A stretch of 61,151 bases of DNA from Klebsiella pneumoniae (GTDB lineage Bacteria; Myxococcota_A; UBA796; GCA-2862545): assembly GCA_945861065.1 (NCBI GenBank), contig CAMASI010000015.1, positions 1-61,151 of the forward strand, read 5' to 3'. The position numbers and the translations under genes are program-made. The notes under the pieces were generated by a model that had not been told where the DNA came from, searched no databases, and saw only the letters and a list, made by a program, of their open reading frames with translations. This document shows, piece after piece, positions 34,242-42,848 of this stretch; position 1 is the stretch's first letter; each line of letters begins with the position of its first letter.

Positions 34242-35189
34242 TCACACCTCTACGGTGGCCAAATCGCGCATGATGAAGACACCCAGCATGTACATGACCA
34301 AGCAAACAGCAAGGATCAAGTTTCCAAGTGGGTCGTTAAACAGGGGGCTCAAGTAATCCGGGCTTGAGAAACTCAAAATCCCCATAACGACCAACGGCAG
34401 GCCGCCCAGAATGACCGCGGAAATGCGAGCTTCCGCTGTCATGGCCCGTACTTTCGCGTGAAACACGAAGCGGCCGCGAATGGTCTCAGCGATGTTTTCA
34501 AGGATCTCGATAAGATTGCCACCGGTCTCGCGCTGCAAGAGTACGGAAGAAACCATGAGCCGGAGGTCGAAAACACCGGGGTTGCGATCGAGCATTTTGT
34601 GGAACGATTCGCGGTAGTCGCGGCCGAAACGGACCTCCTCGAACACGCGGCCGAACTCCGCGGAGATCGGCAGGGGCATTTCTTCGGCCACCAGTCGAAA
34701 GGCATCGTTGAGGCCGAGACCCGCTTGGAGCGAGCGTGACATCAGCTCCAACGCGTCGGGCAGCTGGGCCACGAGCGCTGTGGCCCGCTTGTAGGCCAAC
34801 CGCTTGAGCCACCACAACGGGAGGTACGCAAGCGCGATGCCCAATGCCGCAATGTACAGGCCCGCAACCAAGTAGCCGGCAACCATCCCGGCAAACCCAG
34901 CAACGCCCATTCGAATGATCAGCCCGTTCACACCGAAGTCGGAGTCGGCCGCAATCAACGAGCGCGCAAAACTGGAACCCACGGAACCAAACGCGCTGCC
35001 GCCGTCGGCGACATCTTTGAACAGGGATTCGGCCAAATCTGAATCGCTGACGCCGCCGCCGAGACGACGCAAGATTTCTTGCTGACGGCGTTCCTGGCGG
35101 GCAACCCAAGCCCAGTAAAAGCCTTGCACCACGGAGAGTACCGTGGTGAAGACCACTGCCAGCATGACGACTATCAGCCAATCTGGCAC
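34242..35189 (-). CDS. tadB: Tad pilus inner-membrane platform protein TadB
   Basis: 315 residues with a T2SSF domain. An N-terminal helix (WLIVVMLAVVFTTVLSVV), two central helices around residues 110-145, LPDALELMSRSLQAGLGLNDAF and LQRETGGNLIEILENIAETI, and two C-terminal helices. It starts at GTG 35189 one base after the tadA stop; the longer frame at 35249 runs into tadA. It is the partner of TadC in the platform; the pair order tadA-tadB-tadC is canonical. Confidence 0.9.
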   Translation of the reverse strand: MPDWLIVVMLAVVFTTVLSVVQGFYWAWVARQERRQQEILRRLGGGVSDSDLAESLFKDVADGGSAFGSVGSSFARSLIAADSDFGVNGLIIRMGVAGFAGMVAGYLVAGLYIAALGIALAYLPLWWLKRLAYKRATALVAQLPDALELMSRSLQAGLGLNDAFRLVAEEMPLPISAEFGRVFEEVRFGRDYRESFHKMLDRNPGVFDLRLMVSSVLLQRETGGNLIEILENIAETIRGRFVFHAKVRAMTAEARISAVILGGLPLVVMGILSFSSPDYLSPLFNDPLGNLILAVCLVMYMLGVFIMRDLATVEV

Positions 35190-35190
35190 G

Positions 35191-36552
35191 TCAGACCTCC
35201 AGCTCGAAGCGGAACAGCTCCGGCGAAAGGCGAATGCCGTTGGAGGCAAGGCGTGACGCGAACCTCGGACGAATTCCAGTTGCGCGGAAAGCGCCTCGGA
35301 CCTTGCCTTGCTCGTCCACGGTCCGCTGTTCGAACGTGAAGATGTCCTGGGTAGTGATGACCGAGCCTTCCATGCCGGTGACTTCGGTGACGGACATGAT
35401 TCGACGACTGCCGTCCATCAGGCGTTCCTGCTGGATGATCGCGTCGAGTGCTCTGGCGATGGTCTCGCGAATGGACTTGTCGGACATGTTTGGCATGCCG
35501 ATTCCGACCATCGTTTCGAACCGGGCAAGTGCGTCGCGAGAGTTGTTCGCATGAACGGTAGCGAGGGACCCGTCGTGGCCCGTGTTCATGGCGGTGAGCA
35601 TGTCGATGGCCTCGGCGCCACGAACCTCGCCCAGGATGATGCGGTCCGGACGCATCCGGAGGCAGTTCTTCACCAACTCTCGTTGGGTGATTTCTCCCTT
35701 GCCCTCCAAGTTGGCGGGTCGGGTCTCCAACCGGACGACGTGCGCTTGCTGAAGCTGAAGCTCGGCGGAGTCTTCGATCGTGATGATGCGTTCGTGTTCA
35801 GGAATGAAGGAGGACAACACGTTGAGTAGCGTGGTCTTTCCAGAGCCCGTGCCGCCAGAGATGATGATGTTGAGCCGGGAGCGTACCGCGCCGCGCATGA
35901 CTTCCAGCATGGGACGAGGGCATGACCCGAGTGCGACCAAGTCCTCAGCGGTGATTGGAATGGTGCCGAATCGGCGGATGGACACACACGGCCCGTCTAG
36001 AGCGAGCGGCGGGACGATGGCGTTGAAGCGCGAACCGTCGGCCATACGCGCGTCGACCATCGGATTCTGTTCGTCGACACGACGACCCACCGCCGACACG
36101 ATTCGCTCGATGATTTGCATCAAGTGTTTGTCGTCGTTGAACGTCACGTTGGTTTTGATCAACCGGCCTTTGCGCTCGACGAAAATCGTCTTGCTGCCGT
36201 TAATCATGATGTCGCTGATCTCGGGATCTCGGAGCAAGGGTTCGAGGGGTCCGTAGCCAAGGATGTTGTCGAGGATTTCTTCGACAAGTCGCTCCCGCTC
36301 CATGCGGTTGAGAGGAAGTTGGCGAGTCTCCACCCGTTCGGAAAGTGTTGCGCGCAAACGTTGGGCGAGTTCCTCACGGGGCGTGTTGCCGACCTGTTCG
36401 AAGTCCAAGGACTCGATCAGCTCATTGTGAAGGTCGCGCTTGATCTGCTCGAATTCCGCACCGGTGGGCGCAACGCCGCCCGTTCCCGTAGCGGTGGTTC
36501 TGAAGCGCGTCTGCGCCCCGCGCACCCGATCAATGAGGCGTCCACCACCCAT
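35191..36552 (-). CDS. tadA: Tad pilus secretion ATPase TadA/CpaF
   Basis: 453 residues of the secretion-ATPase superfamily. The N-terminal helical domain is followed by Walker [15 protein letters not shown], Asp box [24 protein letters not shown], Walker [20 protein letters not shown] and His box [13 protein letters not shown], all intact. It powers Flp pilus assembly (and, in some species, retraction) at the cytoplasmic face of the inner membrane. The sequence is closer to CpaF than to PilB because of the [15 protein letters not shown]-terminal region. It follows tadZ with two bases between. Confidence 0.95.
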   Translation of the reverse strand: MGGGRLIDRVRGAQTRFRTTATGTGGVAPTGAEFEQIKRDLHNELIESLDFEQVGNTPREELAQRLRATLSERVETRQLPLNRMERERLVEEILDNILGYGPLEPLLRDPEISDIMINGSKTIFVERKGRLIKTNVTFNDDKHLMQIIERIVSAVGRRVDEQNPMVDARMADGSRFNAIVPPLALDGPCVSIRRFGTIPITAEDLVALGSCPRPMLEVMRGAVRSRLNIIISGGTGSGKTTLLNVLSSFIPEHERIITIEDSAELQLQQAHVVRLETRPANLEGKGEITQRELVKNCLRMRPDRIILGEVRGAEAIDMLTAMNTGHDGSLATVHANNSRDALARFETMVGIGMPNMSDKSIRETIARALDAIIQQERLMDGSRRIMSVTEVTGMEGSVITTQDIFTFEQRTVDEQGKVRGAFRATGIRPRFASRLASNGIRLSPELFRFELEV

Positions 36553-36554
36553 GG

Positions 36555-37769
36555 TCAGCTCCTACCGAACCAGCCGGCAAATAGGCTTTTGGACTTGTTA
36601 CCTTCTGCAGACGGGGCCGGGATTTCGGTGGGAACCGTACCCCGTCCGTCGTCGGCGAGGACTGCCACCAAGTTTGCCATGTCGCGCGTGACGTCGGCCT
36701 TACGATTGATGTCGCGGACCAACTTTCCTTCGTTCACCGCCTGATCCACAGTCTTGGGGTCGTAGGCGACGGTGGCTGCGATTTCGAGTTGGAGGTTGTT
36801 CCGGATGTCGTCAAGCCCGACATGGGACCCTTTCTGCCACTTATTGATGACCAAGCGGACCCGTTCTTTGTCGATTCCGAGCGTCGCCAACATTCGCATT
36901 CTACGGAATGTGTCTCGGACGCTCGTGACGTCAGGTGTCGTGATCATGAGGATGGTGTCGGCCACCTGCAGGGTCAGTGTCGCGCACTCATCGTAGAACG
37001 TTCCGATGTCCACGATGACGAACTGGTACGCCTTGGAAGCGGCGTTGAGCACAGAATAAATGTCGTCGCCGCGGACTTCGCCGAGGTTTTCCATCTCATC
37101 GGGCATGGCAAGCACGTGGAGCTTGCTTCGATGGACGACCACGGACCCGGCGAGGCTGCGTTCGTCCACCCGATCCGCGCGCGGAAGCACGTCGGCGATG
37201 GTGTCGCGCGGCGTCAGGTCCAATTGCGGGGCGACATCGCCCATCGACATGTCCAGGTCCATGCACAACACGCGGTGGATCGCCGCGAGCTCGCACGCGA
37301 GGTGCGTGGCCACCGTGGTGGTGCCGACGCCTCCCTTCGCGCCGCAGACGGCGATCACGACGCCCTTCTCTTCGTCTTCTTGCGGTGCGTACGCGGCTTC
37401 GTGTACCGCCTGACGGAGTCTTGCCGCGTCATCCGGAAGGACGACGAATTCTTTGTAGCCGGCGCGCATCGCCGCCAAGATGGCCTCGGCGTCGCTTCGT
37501 TCCGCCAAAGCGACCAATGTGGACGTGGCCCCGTCGCGCTTGAGGGCCTCCGCGAGGGCAATGGCTGCCTCGATGGCCCGGCTGTAGCCAACCACCACGA
37601 CGTCAGGTCGCGTGCGTTTGACCAAATTCATGGCCTCACCGAAGGGCACCGACGTGTTCGGCAACACGGCCTCTGCGGCCAGGGCTTCGCGTACAAGCCC
37701 CATTGCATCGCCGTCCAATCCTACAAGGACGGTCGTCGCTGCTCCACTTGACTTGCCAATGTTCCTCAC
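36555..37769 (-). CDS. tadZ: Tad pilus polar-localisation ATPase TadZ/CpaE
   Basis: 404 residues. A receiver-like N-terminal domain (residues about 10-125, PDVVVVGYSRAIEAAIALAE) without a phosphorylatable Asp/Lys set is followed by a MinD/ParA ATPase: deviant Walker A CGAKGGVGTTTVATHLACEL, D-rich LCMDLDMSMGDVAPQLDL and VIVDIG. The Gly in place of the first Walker Lys region matches the TadZ family. TadZ/CpaE places the Tad machine at the pole and engages TadA. GTG start. Confidence 0.9.
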   Translation of the reverse strand: MRNIGKSSGAATTVLVGLDGDAMGLVREALAAEAVLPNTSVPFGEAMNLVKRTRPDVVVVGYSRAIEAAIALAEALKRDGATSTLVALAERSDAEAILAAMRAGYKEFVVLPDDAARLRQAVHEAAYAPQEDEEKGVVIAVCGAKGGVGTTTVATHLACELAAIHRVLCMDLDMSMGDVAPQLDLTPRDTIADVLPRADRVDERSLAGSVVVHRSKLHVLAMPDEMENLGEVRGDDIYSVLNAASKAYQFVIVDIGTFYDECATLTLQVADTILMITTPDVTSVRDTFRRMRMLATLGIDKERVRLVINKWQKGSHVGLDDIRNNLQLEIAATVAYDPKTVDQAVNEGKLVRDINRKADVTRDMANLVAVLADDGRGTVPTEIPAPSAEGNKSKSLFAGWFGRS

Positions 37770-37796
37770 TGAGGGCCCCCCGCTCGTGTCAAAGGA

Positions 37797-39167
37797 CTAG
37801 CGTTGCAGACCTACGGCCCCGGTCGGCTGTGCCGTGCGGGAACCTGGTCGATGGTCCATACCCAAGATGTACAACTCTAGATCGGAAGGGTTGTTGTTCT
37901 CGGTCGTTCCCGGCGCCGCCGGCACCTCGCCCGCGGCGAGTGGTCGAACCATACGCGGTGTGACGAAAATGACGACCTCTTTTTCCTCGCGCACATGGTG
38001 CACGGTGCGGAAGAAGGTGCCGATGAGTGGGATTCGACCCAACCCAGGGACACCCACGCGCGCCATCGTCGTCTTTTCGGACAGCATGCCTGCCACGGCA
38101 AAGGTCATTCCAGACTCAATGCGGAGGTGGGTGTCACCTCGGCGGGTGATGAAGCCGGGAACCTCGAAGCCCGTGATTCGTGTACCGCTCGCCGGGTCGA
38201 GTTCGGAGACTTCGACCGTGACCCGCACGTCGATCACGTCGTTGGCTAGCACGGTCGGCACGAACACCATGTGCACGCCGTACTCTTTGTATTCGATACG
38301 AATCGACGAGGAGCCGCCATTGCCGGAGGGCGAAGGAATTGGCACCGCGCCGCCACTGTGGAACTCGGCCTGTTGTCCGGACAGCGAGATCAGCGTTTGT
38401 TGGGCAAGGATCTTCCCGAGGTTGTACCCGTCGAGCACGCTGAGCACGCCGGCGAGGTCGATGGGTGCTGCCCACGCGGCAACGCTGTAGCTGCCTGCGT
38501 TGGTGCCGTTCACGGCGCCGCCGTTGATCATGTCCACGCCTTGGTGAATGACCGATTGGCCACCCTTGGTCGGCGCAAACAAGCCTGCAGCCAGGTTGCC
38601 GGACCCCCAAAGAACGTTGAGACCCAAATCGCGTGTCCCAGTGCGGGAAACCTCCGCGAACACCACCTCCAACTGAACCTGGTGGTCGCCCCGAACGGTC
38701 ATCAGGTTGACGAACTCTTCGTCGTAGATTCGGGAGACGAGTGCGACCTTCTCCAGGGTGTCGAGGTCGTCCACCTCACCCTCGACGACGATCCGCTCGC
38801 CTAGCGGGTAGACGCGGGGCGGTTCCCCTTCGACGACGGCGTCGATCCGACGAATCAGGTCGGACATGTCGCGATGCACCGTCAACTCGTAAATCATTGG
38901 CGGGATGCCAGGGCCGAACTGCACGATGAGGTCGGTGGTACCGATCGCCGTGCCTTGCACCTGGATCTTGCTGGCCTCGCCGAGAGACTCGACGTTGACC
39001 ACATTCGGATCGGTGATCGCAATGGCCGTAGGGACCCGCGGCGTTTCGAGTACGACGCTCTTGCCCACTTCGATATCGAGCCAGTCGGCCCGCTCTTCCT
39101 GGGCGGAAGCGGTCAAGGGCAGGAGCGTGGCGGCAAACAACGCGGCCAGGGCTCGAGGGTGGTGCAT
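37797..39167 (-). CDS. rcpA: Tad pilus outer-membrane secretin RcpA/CpaC
   Basis: 456 residues. Signal peptide MHHPRALAALFAATLLPLTASA, an N-terminal pilus-assembly N0-type domain, a BON-like domain (VYPLGERIVVEGEVDDLDTLEKV) and a C-terminal secretin barrel (LSGQQAEFHSGGAVPIPSP, IEYKEYGVHMVFVPTV, GVPGLGRIPLIGTFF). It forms the outer-membrane pore through which the Flp pilus leaves. The DLELYILGMDHRPG tail is the pilotin-interaction-like end. Length is normal. 49 bases lie between its start and the cpaB stop. Confidence 0.93.
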   Translation of the reverse strand: MHHPRALAALFAATLLPLTASAQEERADWLDIEVGKSVVLETPRVPTAIAITDPNVVNVESLGEASKIQVQGTAIGTTDLIVQFGPGIPPMIYELTVHRDMSDLIRRIDAVVEGEPPRVYPLGERIVVEGEVDDLDTLEKVALVSRIYDEEFVNLMTVRGDHQVQLEVVFAEVSRTGTRDLGLNVLWGSGNLAAGLFAPTKGGQSVIHQGVDMINGGAVNGTNAGSYSVAAWAAPIDLAGVLSVLDGYNLGKILAQQTLISLSGQQAEFHSGGAVPIPSPSGNGGSSSIRIEYKEYGVHMVFVPTVLANDVIDVRVTVEVSELDPASGTRITGFEVPGFITRRGDTHLRIESGMTFAVAGMLSEKTTMARVGVPGLGRIPLIGTFFRTVHHVREEKEVVIFVTPRMVRPLAAGEVPAAPGTTENNNPSDLELYILGMDHRPGSRTAQPTGAVGLQR

Positions 39168-39216
39168 GAGTGAGACCTCAGGAGAGGTGTGGTGGGATGA
39201 AGCGCACGCTATCCGG

Positions 39217-40089
39217 TCACTTCGGGTTCGGCTTTGCCTTCGTGGCTTCCTGGTGTACCGAGGGGCCCTTGATGATGATGAGTGTGCCGTCTTGTTGCTT
39301 GACGATTCGCTCTTTCCATTCCTGGACAGAGATTCTCTTGTCGTTCCGGTTGCCGCCGAGCAGCTCCCGTACGAGCAGCCCGTGGGTGGTCACCTGAGTC
39401 ACGTCGATGTCGTTGCGAAGTGCCAGTGTAATCCGGCCCAATTCGTCAGCGTGGGTCAGTTTTTCAGCCTGCTCTGGCGTGACCGCAACGGTGACGGATG
39501 GCTTCGCTTTGTCGTTGGTGGCTGACGTTCCGCCGCCCAAGCGATCGTTGACGGCCAGCACGGTGACGGCCTGAAGCAAGGTGACCGTCTCGACTTCTTT
39601 TTCTTCTTGAGCCGCGACGGTTGCCAAGACGTCCACGTAGTTGCCGGGGTTGAGGAACCCCGAAACCGCATTTGAACTGCGGAGGGAAATGGACACGGCG
39701 CGCATTCCGCGCGGGATGATCGCGTTGAGACCCACGCCAGCTTCAGGGTCTGCGAGACGCTCGTCGCGGATAAACTCACCCTTGAGGATGCGCTCGCGCG
39801 GCACACGCCCGATGACCTGATCCGGCTGCCTCAACACGCTGTCGGGCACGTAGTCAGGGGGTAAGGTCTTGTTTTTCAAGTCCTCGGCGGTGATTGTCTT
39901 GCCTTGGTGCAAGTCTGTGGCCGCCACCATGACTTGAATCGTCTCTTCGGGCGTCTGGGCGCTCACCAGTTCTTGCTGGTAGCCCTGAATGACCGAGTAG
40001 ATCACGGTGCTCGCGACGAGCGCGGCGACCAGTGAAACCGTCAGGAAGATTGCCGCGCGAAGGCGGCCACCGCTTTGTCGACGAGCCAT
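39217..40089 (-). CDS. cpaB: Tad pilus assembly protein CpaB/RcpC
   Basis: 290 residues. An N-terminal helix (AAIFLTVSLVAALVASTVIYS), then a SAF/AFP-like domain (VMVAATDLHQGKTITAEDLK; VIGRVPRERILKGEFIRDERL) and a long beta domain with PRGMRAVSISLRSSNAVSGF. The SAF domain resembles FlgA and is typical of CpaB, which binds peptidoglycan-like material and stabilises the secretin. It is the second gene of the locus, separated from flp by a strong terminator-like hairpin, so part of its transcript may come from read-through. Confidence 0.92.
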   Translation of the reverse strand: MARRQSGGRLRAAIFLTVSLVAALVASTVIYSVIQGYQQELVSAQTPEETIQVMVAATDLHQGKTITAEDLKNKTLPPDYVPDSVLRQPDQVIGRVPRERILKGEFIRDERLADPEAGVGLNAIIPRGMRAVSISLRSSNAVSGFLNPGNYVDVLATVAAQEEKEVETVTLLQAVTVLAVNDRLGGGTSATNDKAKPSVTVAVTPEQAEKLTHADELGRITLALRNDIDVTQVTTHGLLVRELLGGNRNDKRISVQEWKERIVKQQDGTLIIIKGPSVHQEATKAKPNPK

Positions 40090-40173
40090 CGTCGCCCTCC
40101 GTGCCGCTCAGCGCGGCGCTCGACTGTGTATCCCGTGGCTTTCGAGCAAGCCGCGACCGCGCTCTGGATCGCC

Positions 40174-40212
40174 AAAAACGGAAACGCCCCACCGGCAAGC
40201 CGGAGGGGCGTT
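40174..40212 (-). terminator. Intrinsic terminator between flp and cpaB
   Basis: On the minus strand, AACGCCCCTCCGG and CCGGTGGGGCGTT pair over a CTTG loop, followed after three bases by TTTTT (A-run at 40174-40178 on the plus strand). It lies 25 bases past the flp stop. This should set pilin expression higher than that of the downstream assembly genes. Confidence 0.85.
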
Positions 40213-40237
40213 CTGTCGTTCGGCTTTCGCCGGACAA

Positions 40238-40420
40238 CTAGCTGGCGGCGGCTGCGATGCCGTTCACGTCGTCCATGGCGGTCGAAAGCGTCGAGAACGT
40301 CGCCGAGACGCTGTTGCCGAGCGCGGTGACGGCTGCGATGATGACGACTGCGATGAGGGCCGCGATCAGGCCGTACTCGATTGCGGTCGCGCCATTCTCG
40401 TCATTGATGAAGCTGAACAT
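40238..40420 (-). CDS. flp: Flp/Fap-type major pilin
   Basis: 60 residues: MFSFINDENG is the leader, cleaved after Gly10; the mature N-terminus ATAIEYGLIAALIAVVI carries the class IVb Glu+5/Tyr+6 pair, followed by a hydrophobic helix. The short hydrophilic tail (TLSTAMDDVNGIAAAAS) is the exposed part of the fibre. AGGAG stands eight bases before the ATG. It is the first gene of the Tad locus, with its own promoter and terminator. No TadV-type peptidase to process it is in the window. Confidence 0.95.
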   Translation of the reverse strand: MFSFINDENGATAIEYGLIAALIAVVIIAAVTALGNSVSATFSTLSTAMDDVNGIAAAAS

Positions 40421-40570
40421 GGTGTGCTCCTACTTGGTTTTTTGTGGTTGAACGCCCGCGAGTCGTTTGTCCCGGCTCGCACAAATACAGTCGCCCGCCA
40501 CCGGCCCGCAGGCAACAACTTTTTTTCAGCACCCGGGCAGCACATGGACGCTTGATGTGGTGAAACGCCC

Positions 40571-40600
40571 ATAATGGGTGAGAAAAAAATTTTCGCACAA
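40571..40600 (-). promoter_or_regulatory. Putative sigma-70-type promoter of flp
   Basis: On the minus strand, TTGTGC (40600-40595) and CATTAT (40576-40571) are separated by 18 bases and stand about 150 bases upstream of the flp start. A 5' leader of that length would be present. The -35 hexamer lies inside the terminator stem of the upstream gene. Confidence 0.4.
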
Positions 40601-40609
40601 TTTTGCGCG
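40583..40609 (-). terminator. Intrinsic terminator of the RNase D operon
   Basis: On the minus strand CGCGCA and TGTGCG pair (one G-U) across an AAAT loop and are followed by AAAA and seven Ts (A-run at 40583-40589 on the plus strand). It lies about 25 bases downstream of the RNase D-like stop. Confidence 0.65.
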
Positions 40610-40632
40610 CTTCGGACGCTCCCAGGCGCCCA

Positions 40633-41799
40633 TTACCGATTAGAGGCGCTTTGACCGTGATCCAAGACGATCCTTGGGGTCATTCCGGCCAAGCTCAGGC
40701 TCACCGTTCCGCGTACAGAGCCAAGTGCGATGCCACCTACGAGAGGCGCGCGCCAACCAAGAAGCCCGTGCAGGAGGGCCTCGTCGTCGAGAGCCGACGA
40801 GGTTGCAAGCGTTCGCAGCAACGAAACAGGCCATACCAGGGCAGACGCCACGCCGAGGTGCGCGCTCGAAGTCTCCGCCAGCGATCCCCACCAGGCGTAG
40901 CGGGCTCGGCAATCACTCCCTTGCGACAGCACAGTGGGCCACGACTTGGGGTCCGACTGCCGTGCCTTGGCCGCGATTTCGTTCGCTTCTGCGGCAAGTG
41001 CTCGGTCCACGCCTCGCGACGGAAGTCGGCTGGGCCCAAGGCGATCGCGGGCGACGTTGAGGAGCCATCCGTCGCTGAGAACGTTCCGTGGTGGCTGATC
41101 GGCCCGCTGTGCCAAGCCCTCACGCCAGGCGACGAGTGCGCGGGCGATGGCTGCCTCTTTGGCGTCGAGGTTGTCAGCGCCGGGCAGGTGCGTCCACAAC
41201 AGGGTCTCGTCGGGGCCTGCCAGCCACTCGGAGGCCGCGGCGCCGCTGGCTTGCTCCAACATTGCCAAGCGGGCGGCGTCTGGGGCGGACGCAGCCAGGC
41301 GCGCCCACAGCTTCGGCAACAAGGTCACGTCGAGGCTGGCGTAGCGCAGCTGGTTGGGGTGTAGGGGTCGGCGGGACCAGTCCGACAACGCCTCGCCTTT
41401 GTCCAGGTCAAGGTCGAGGTAGCGGCGAACGAGGCTCGTCAGAGACGCCGGAAAACGCGTTGCGACGAGACCCGCGGCGACTTGGGTGTCGCGTACGGCC
41501 CTTGGCAAACGGCCTAGGGTCTCCTGGAGCAAACGGAGGTCCCAGCTTCCTCCGTGAAGGATCCACCCGGGCCGGGTCAGGTCTTCTGCCAACGACGGCA
41601 GGAGGCCAGACACGAGTGGGTCGAGGATCCACGCGTGTCCGCCGGGCACGTACACCTGCACCAACAGCAAGTGCGGGCGGTAGCGGCGTTCGCCGTGGAA
41701 CTCCGTATCCAACGCGATCCATTGCGCTTTCGCCAACTCTTCGCGGAGCATCGTGATGTCGTCTGCAGACGCGACGACAATGGTGGAGGGCGTCGTCAT
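40633..41799 (-). CDS. RNase D-like 3'-5' exonuclease
   Basis: 388 residues. The N-terminal DEDDy exonuclease domain (residues about 10-175) has ALDTEFHGE (exo I), HGGSWDLRLL (exo II), and YASLDVTLL (exo III, Tyr-x3-Asp), plus the WSRRPLHPNQLRYAS segment of RNase D. The remainder lacks a recognisable HRDC domain and is helical. RNase D trims the 3' ends of tRNA and other RNAs. The ATG at 41799 overlaps the ferrochelatase stop (ATGA). It is the last gene of a three-gene series. Confidence 0.85.
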   Translation of the reverse strand: MTTPSTIVVASADDITMLREELAKAQWIALDTEFHGERRYRPHLLLVQVYVPGGHAWILDPLVSGLLPSLAEDLTRPGWILHGGSWDLRLLQETLGRLPRAVRDTQVAAGLVATRFPASLTSLVRRYLDLDLDKGEALSDWSRRPLHPNQLRYASLDVTLLPKLWARLAASAPDAARLAMLEQASGAAASEWLAGPDETLLWTHLPGADNLDAKEAAIARALVAWREGLAQRADQPPRNVLSDGWLLNVARDRLGPSRLPSRGVDRALAAEANEIAAKARQSDPKSWPTVLSQGSDCRARYAWWGSLAETSSAHLGVASALVWPVSLLRTLATSSALDDEALLHGLLGWRAPLVGGIALGSVRGTVSLSLAGMTPRIVLDHGQSASNR

Positions 41800-42848
41800 G
41801 TACGGTTCCAAACTGGCAGGCGAAAGCCGCAGTTGCTGCAAGATTTTGCGCCGCGATGAATCGACGGCTCTGGCCCCAGACACCGCACGCAGGTGGGCTT
41901 TCCGAAGCGCGCGACCCCCGTACGAACCAAGTCGGCGAGACACCGGATGAAGGCCGGATGCATGCCAGCCGCGGCCGCGCGCCCGAAGTGGACGATGCCG
42001 ACACGGCTCGCCGCTTCCCGCATTTCGACGTCCATTTCGTGCAGCGTCTCGATGTGTTCGCTGGCAAATGCCACGGGAACCACCACGACGCGTTTGACCC
42101 CTTCCTGTCCCAGCGCCGTCAATTGATCCAAGGTGGACGGAGCCAGCCAACGGGCGGGCCCCACGCGGCTCTGCCAACCCACGTGCCACGGTCCGGTCCA
42201 CCCGAGCTGGTCCACAACCCGCCGGATCGTGAGGCGCACTTGGTCTGGATAGGGATCGCCCCGTCGAACCCAGGACACGGGCAGGCCGTGGGGCGAAAAG
42301 AGCAGGTGAATTGGGCCTTCGCCGTCCAGGGAGGACACTGCGTCGCGGATTCGATCGCCAACGGCTTCGAGGTAGCCGGGGTGGTCGGGCCACGCGGGAA
42401 CTCGGTGAACGGGCCAGTGTGAGCGTCCGGACTTCGCGAGCGCCTCGTGCAGAAAATGAAAACCGGCGCTGGCGGTGGCGAAACTGTAGTGGGGAAACAA
42501 GGTGAACGCGATCAGCCGGTCGACACCCTGTTCTGCGAGCGAGGTCACCGCGTCCCCGATTTCCGGTGCTGTGAACAACATGCCAGAGGCGATCGGCGGG
42601 CCGTCGGGACCGAGTTCCGCTCTGAGCGCATCCATTTGGGCCAGATGGGTCGGGACAAGCGGGGACCAGCCGATCTGACGGTACGCGGGCGCAACCTTCG
42701 GCGCGCGCCGTCGGGCGATTGCCGCTCCCAGGCTGGATTTGACCCAAGCCGGTCCTGGCAACACGTCTGCAAGGAGGCGGGCCAGAAAAGGCTGGAGCTC
42801 TTCCGGCCCACGGGGTCCGCCGAAGTCGATGGCGAGCACGCCGATCAT
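41796..42848 (-). CDS. hemH: Ferrochelatase with C-terminal cysteine cluster
   Basis: 350 residues. Catalytic His in LLFSPHGLPVSWV and Glu in ASEHIETLHEMDVEM, typical of HemH, which inserts Fe2+ into protoporphyrin IX. The C-terminus has a C-x2-C-x13-C-x2-C set (TCVRCLGPEP to KSCSNCGF), probably a metal-binding site, either zinc or an iron-sulfur cluster as in other bacterial and animal ferrochelatases. The start ATG overlaps the upstream ligase stop (ATGA). No heme gene adjoins; hemJ is 15 kb away. Confidence 0.92.
   Translation of the reverse strand: MIGVLAIDFGGPRGPEELQPFLARLLADVLPGPAWVKSSLGAAIARRRAPKVAPAYRQIGWSPLVPTHLAQMDALRAELGPDGPPIASGMLFTAPEIGDAVTSLAEQGVDRLIAFTLFPHYSFATASAGFHFLHEALAKSGRSHWPVHRVPAWPDHPGYLEAVGDRIRDAVSSLDGEGPIHLLFSPHGLPVSWVRRGDPYPDQVRLTIRRVVDQLGWTGPWHVGWQSRVGPARWLAPSTLDQLTALGQEGVKRVVVVPVAFASEHIETLHEMDVEMREAASRVGIVHFGRAAAAGMHPAFIRCLADLVRTGVARFGKPTCVRCLGPEPSIHRGAKSCSNCGFRLPVWNRT

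Noticed and set aside
40421-40632. Sigma-54 promoter upstream of flp
   Set aside because: I looked for TGGCAC-N5-TTGC because an NtrC-like regulator is linked; no acceptable match is present, which agrees with the missing GAFTGA loop.
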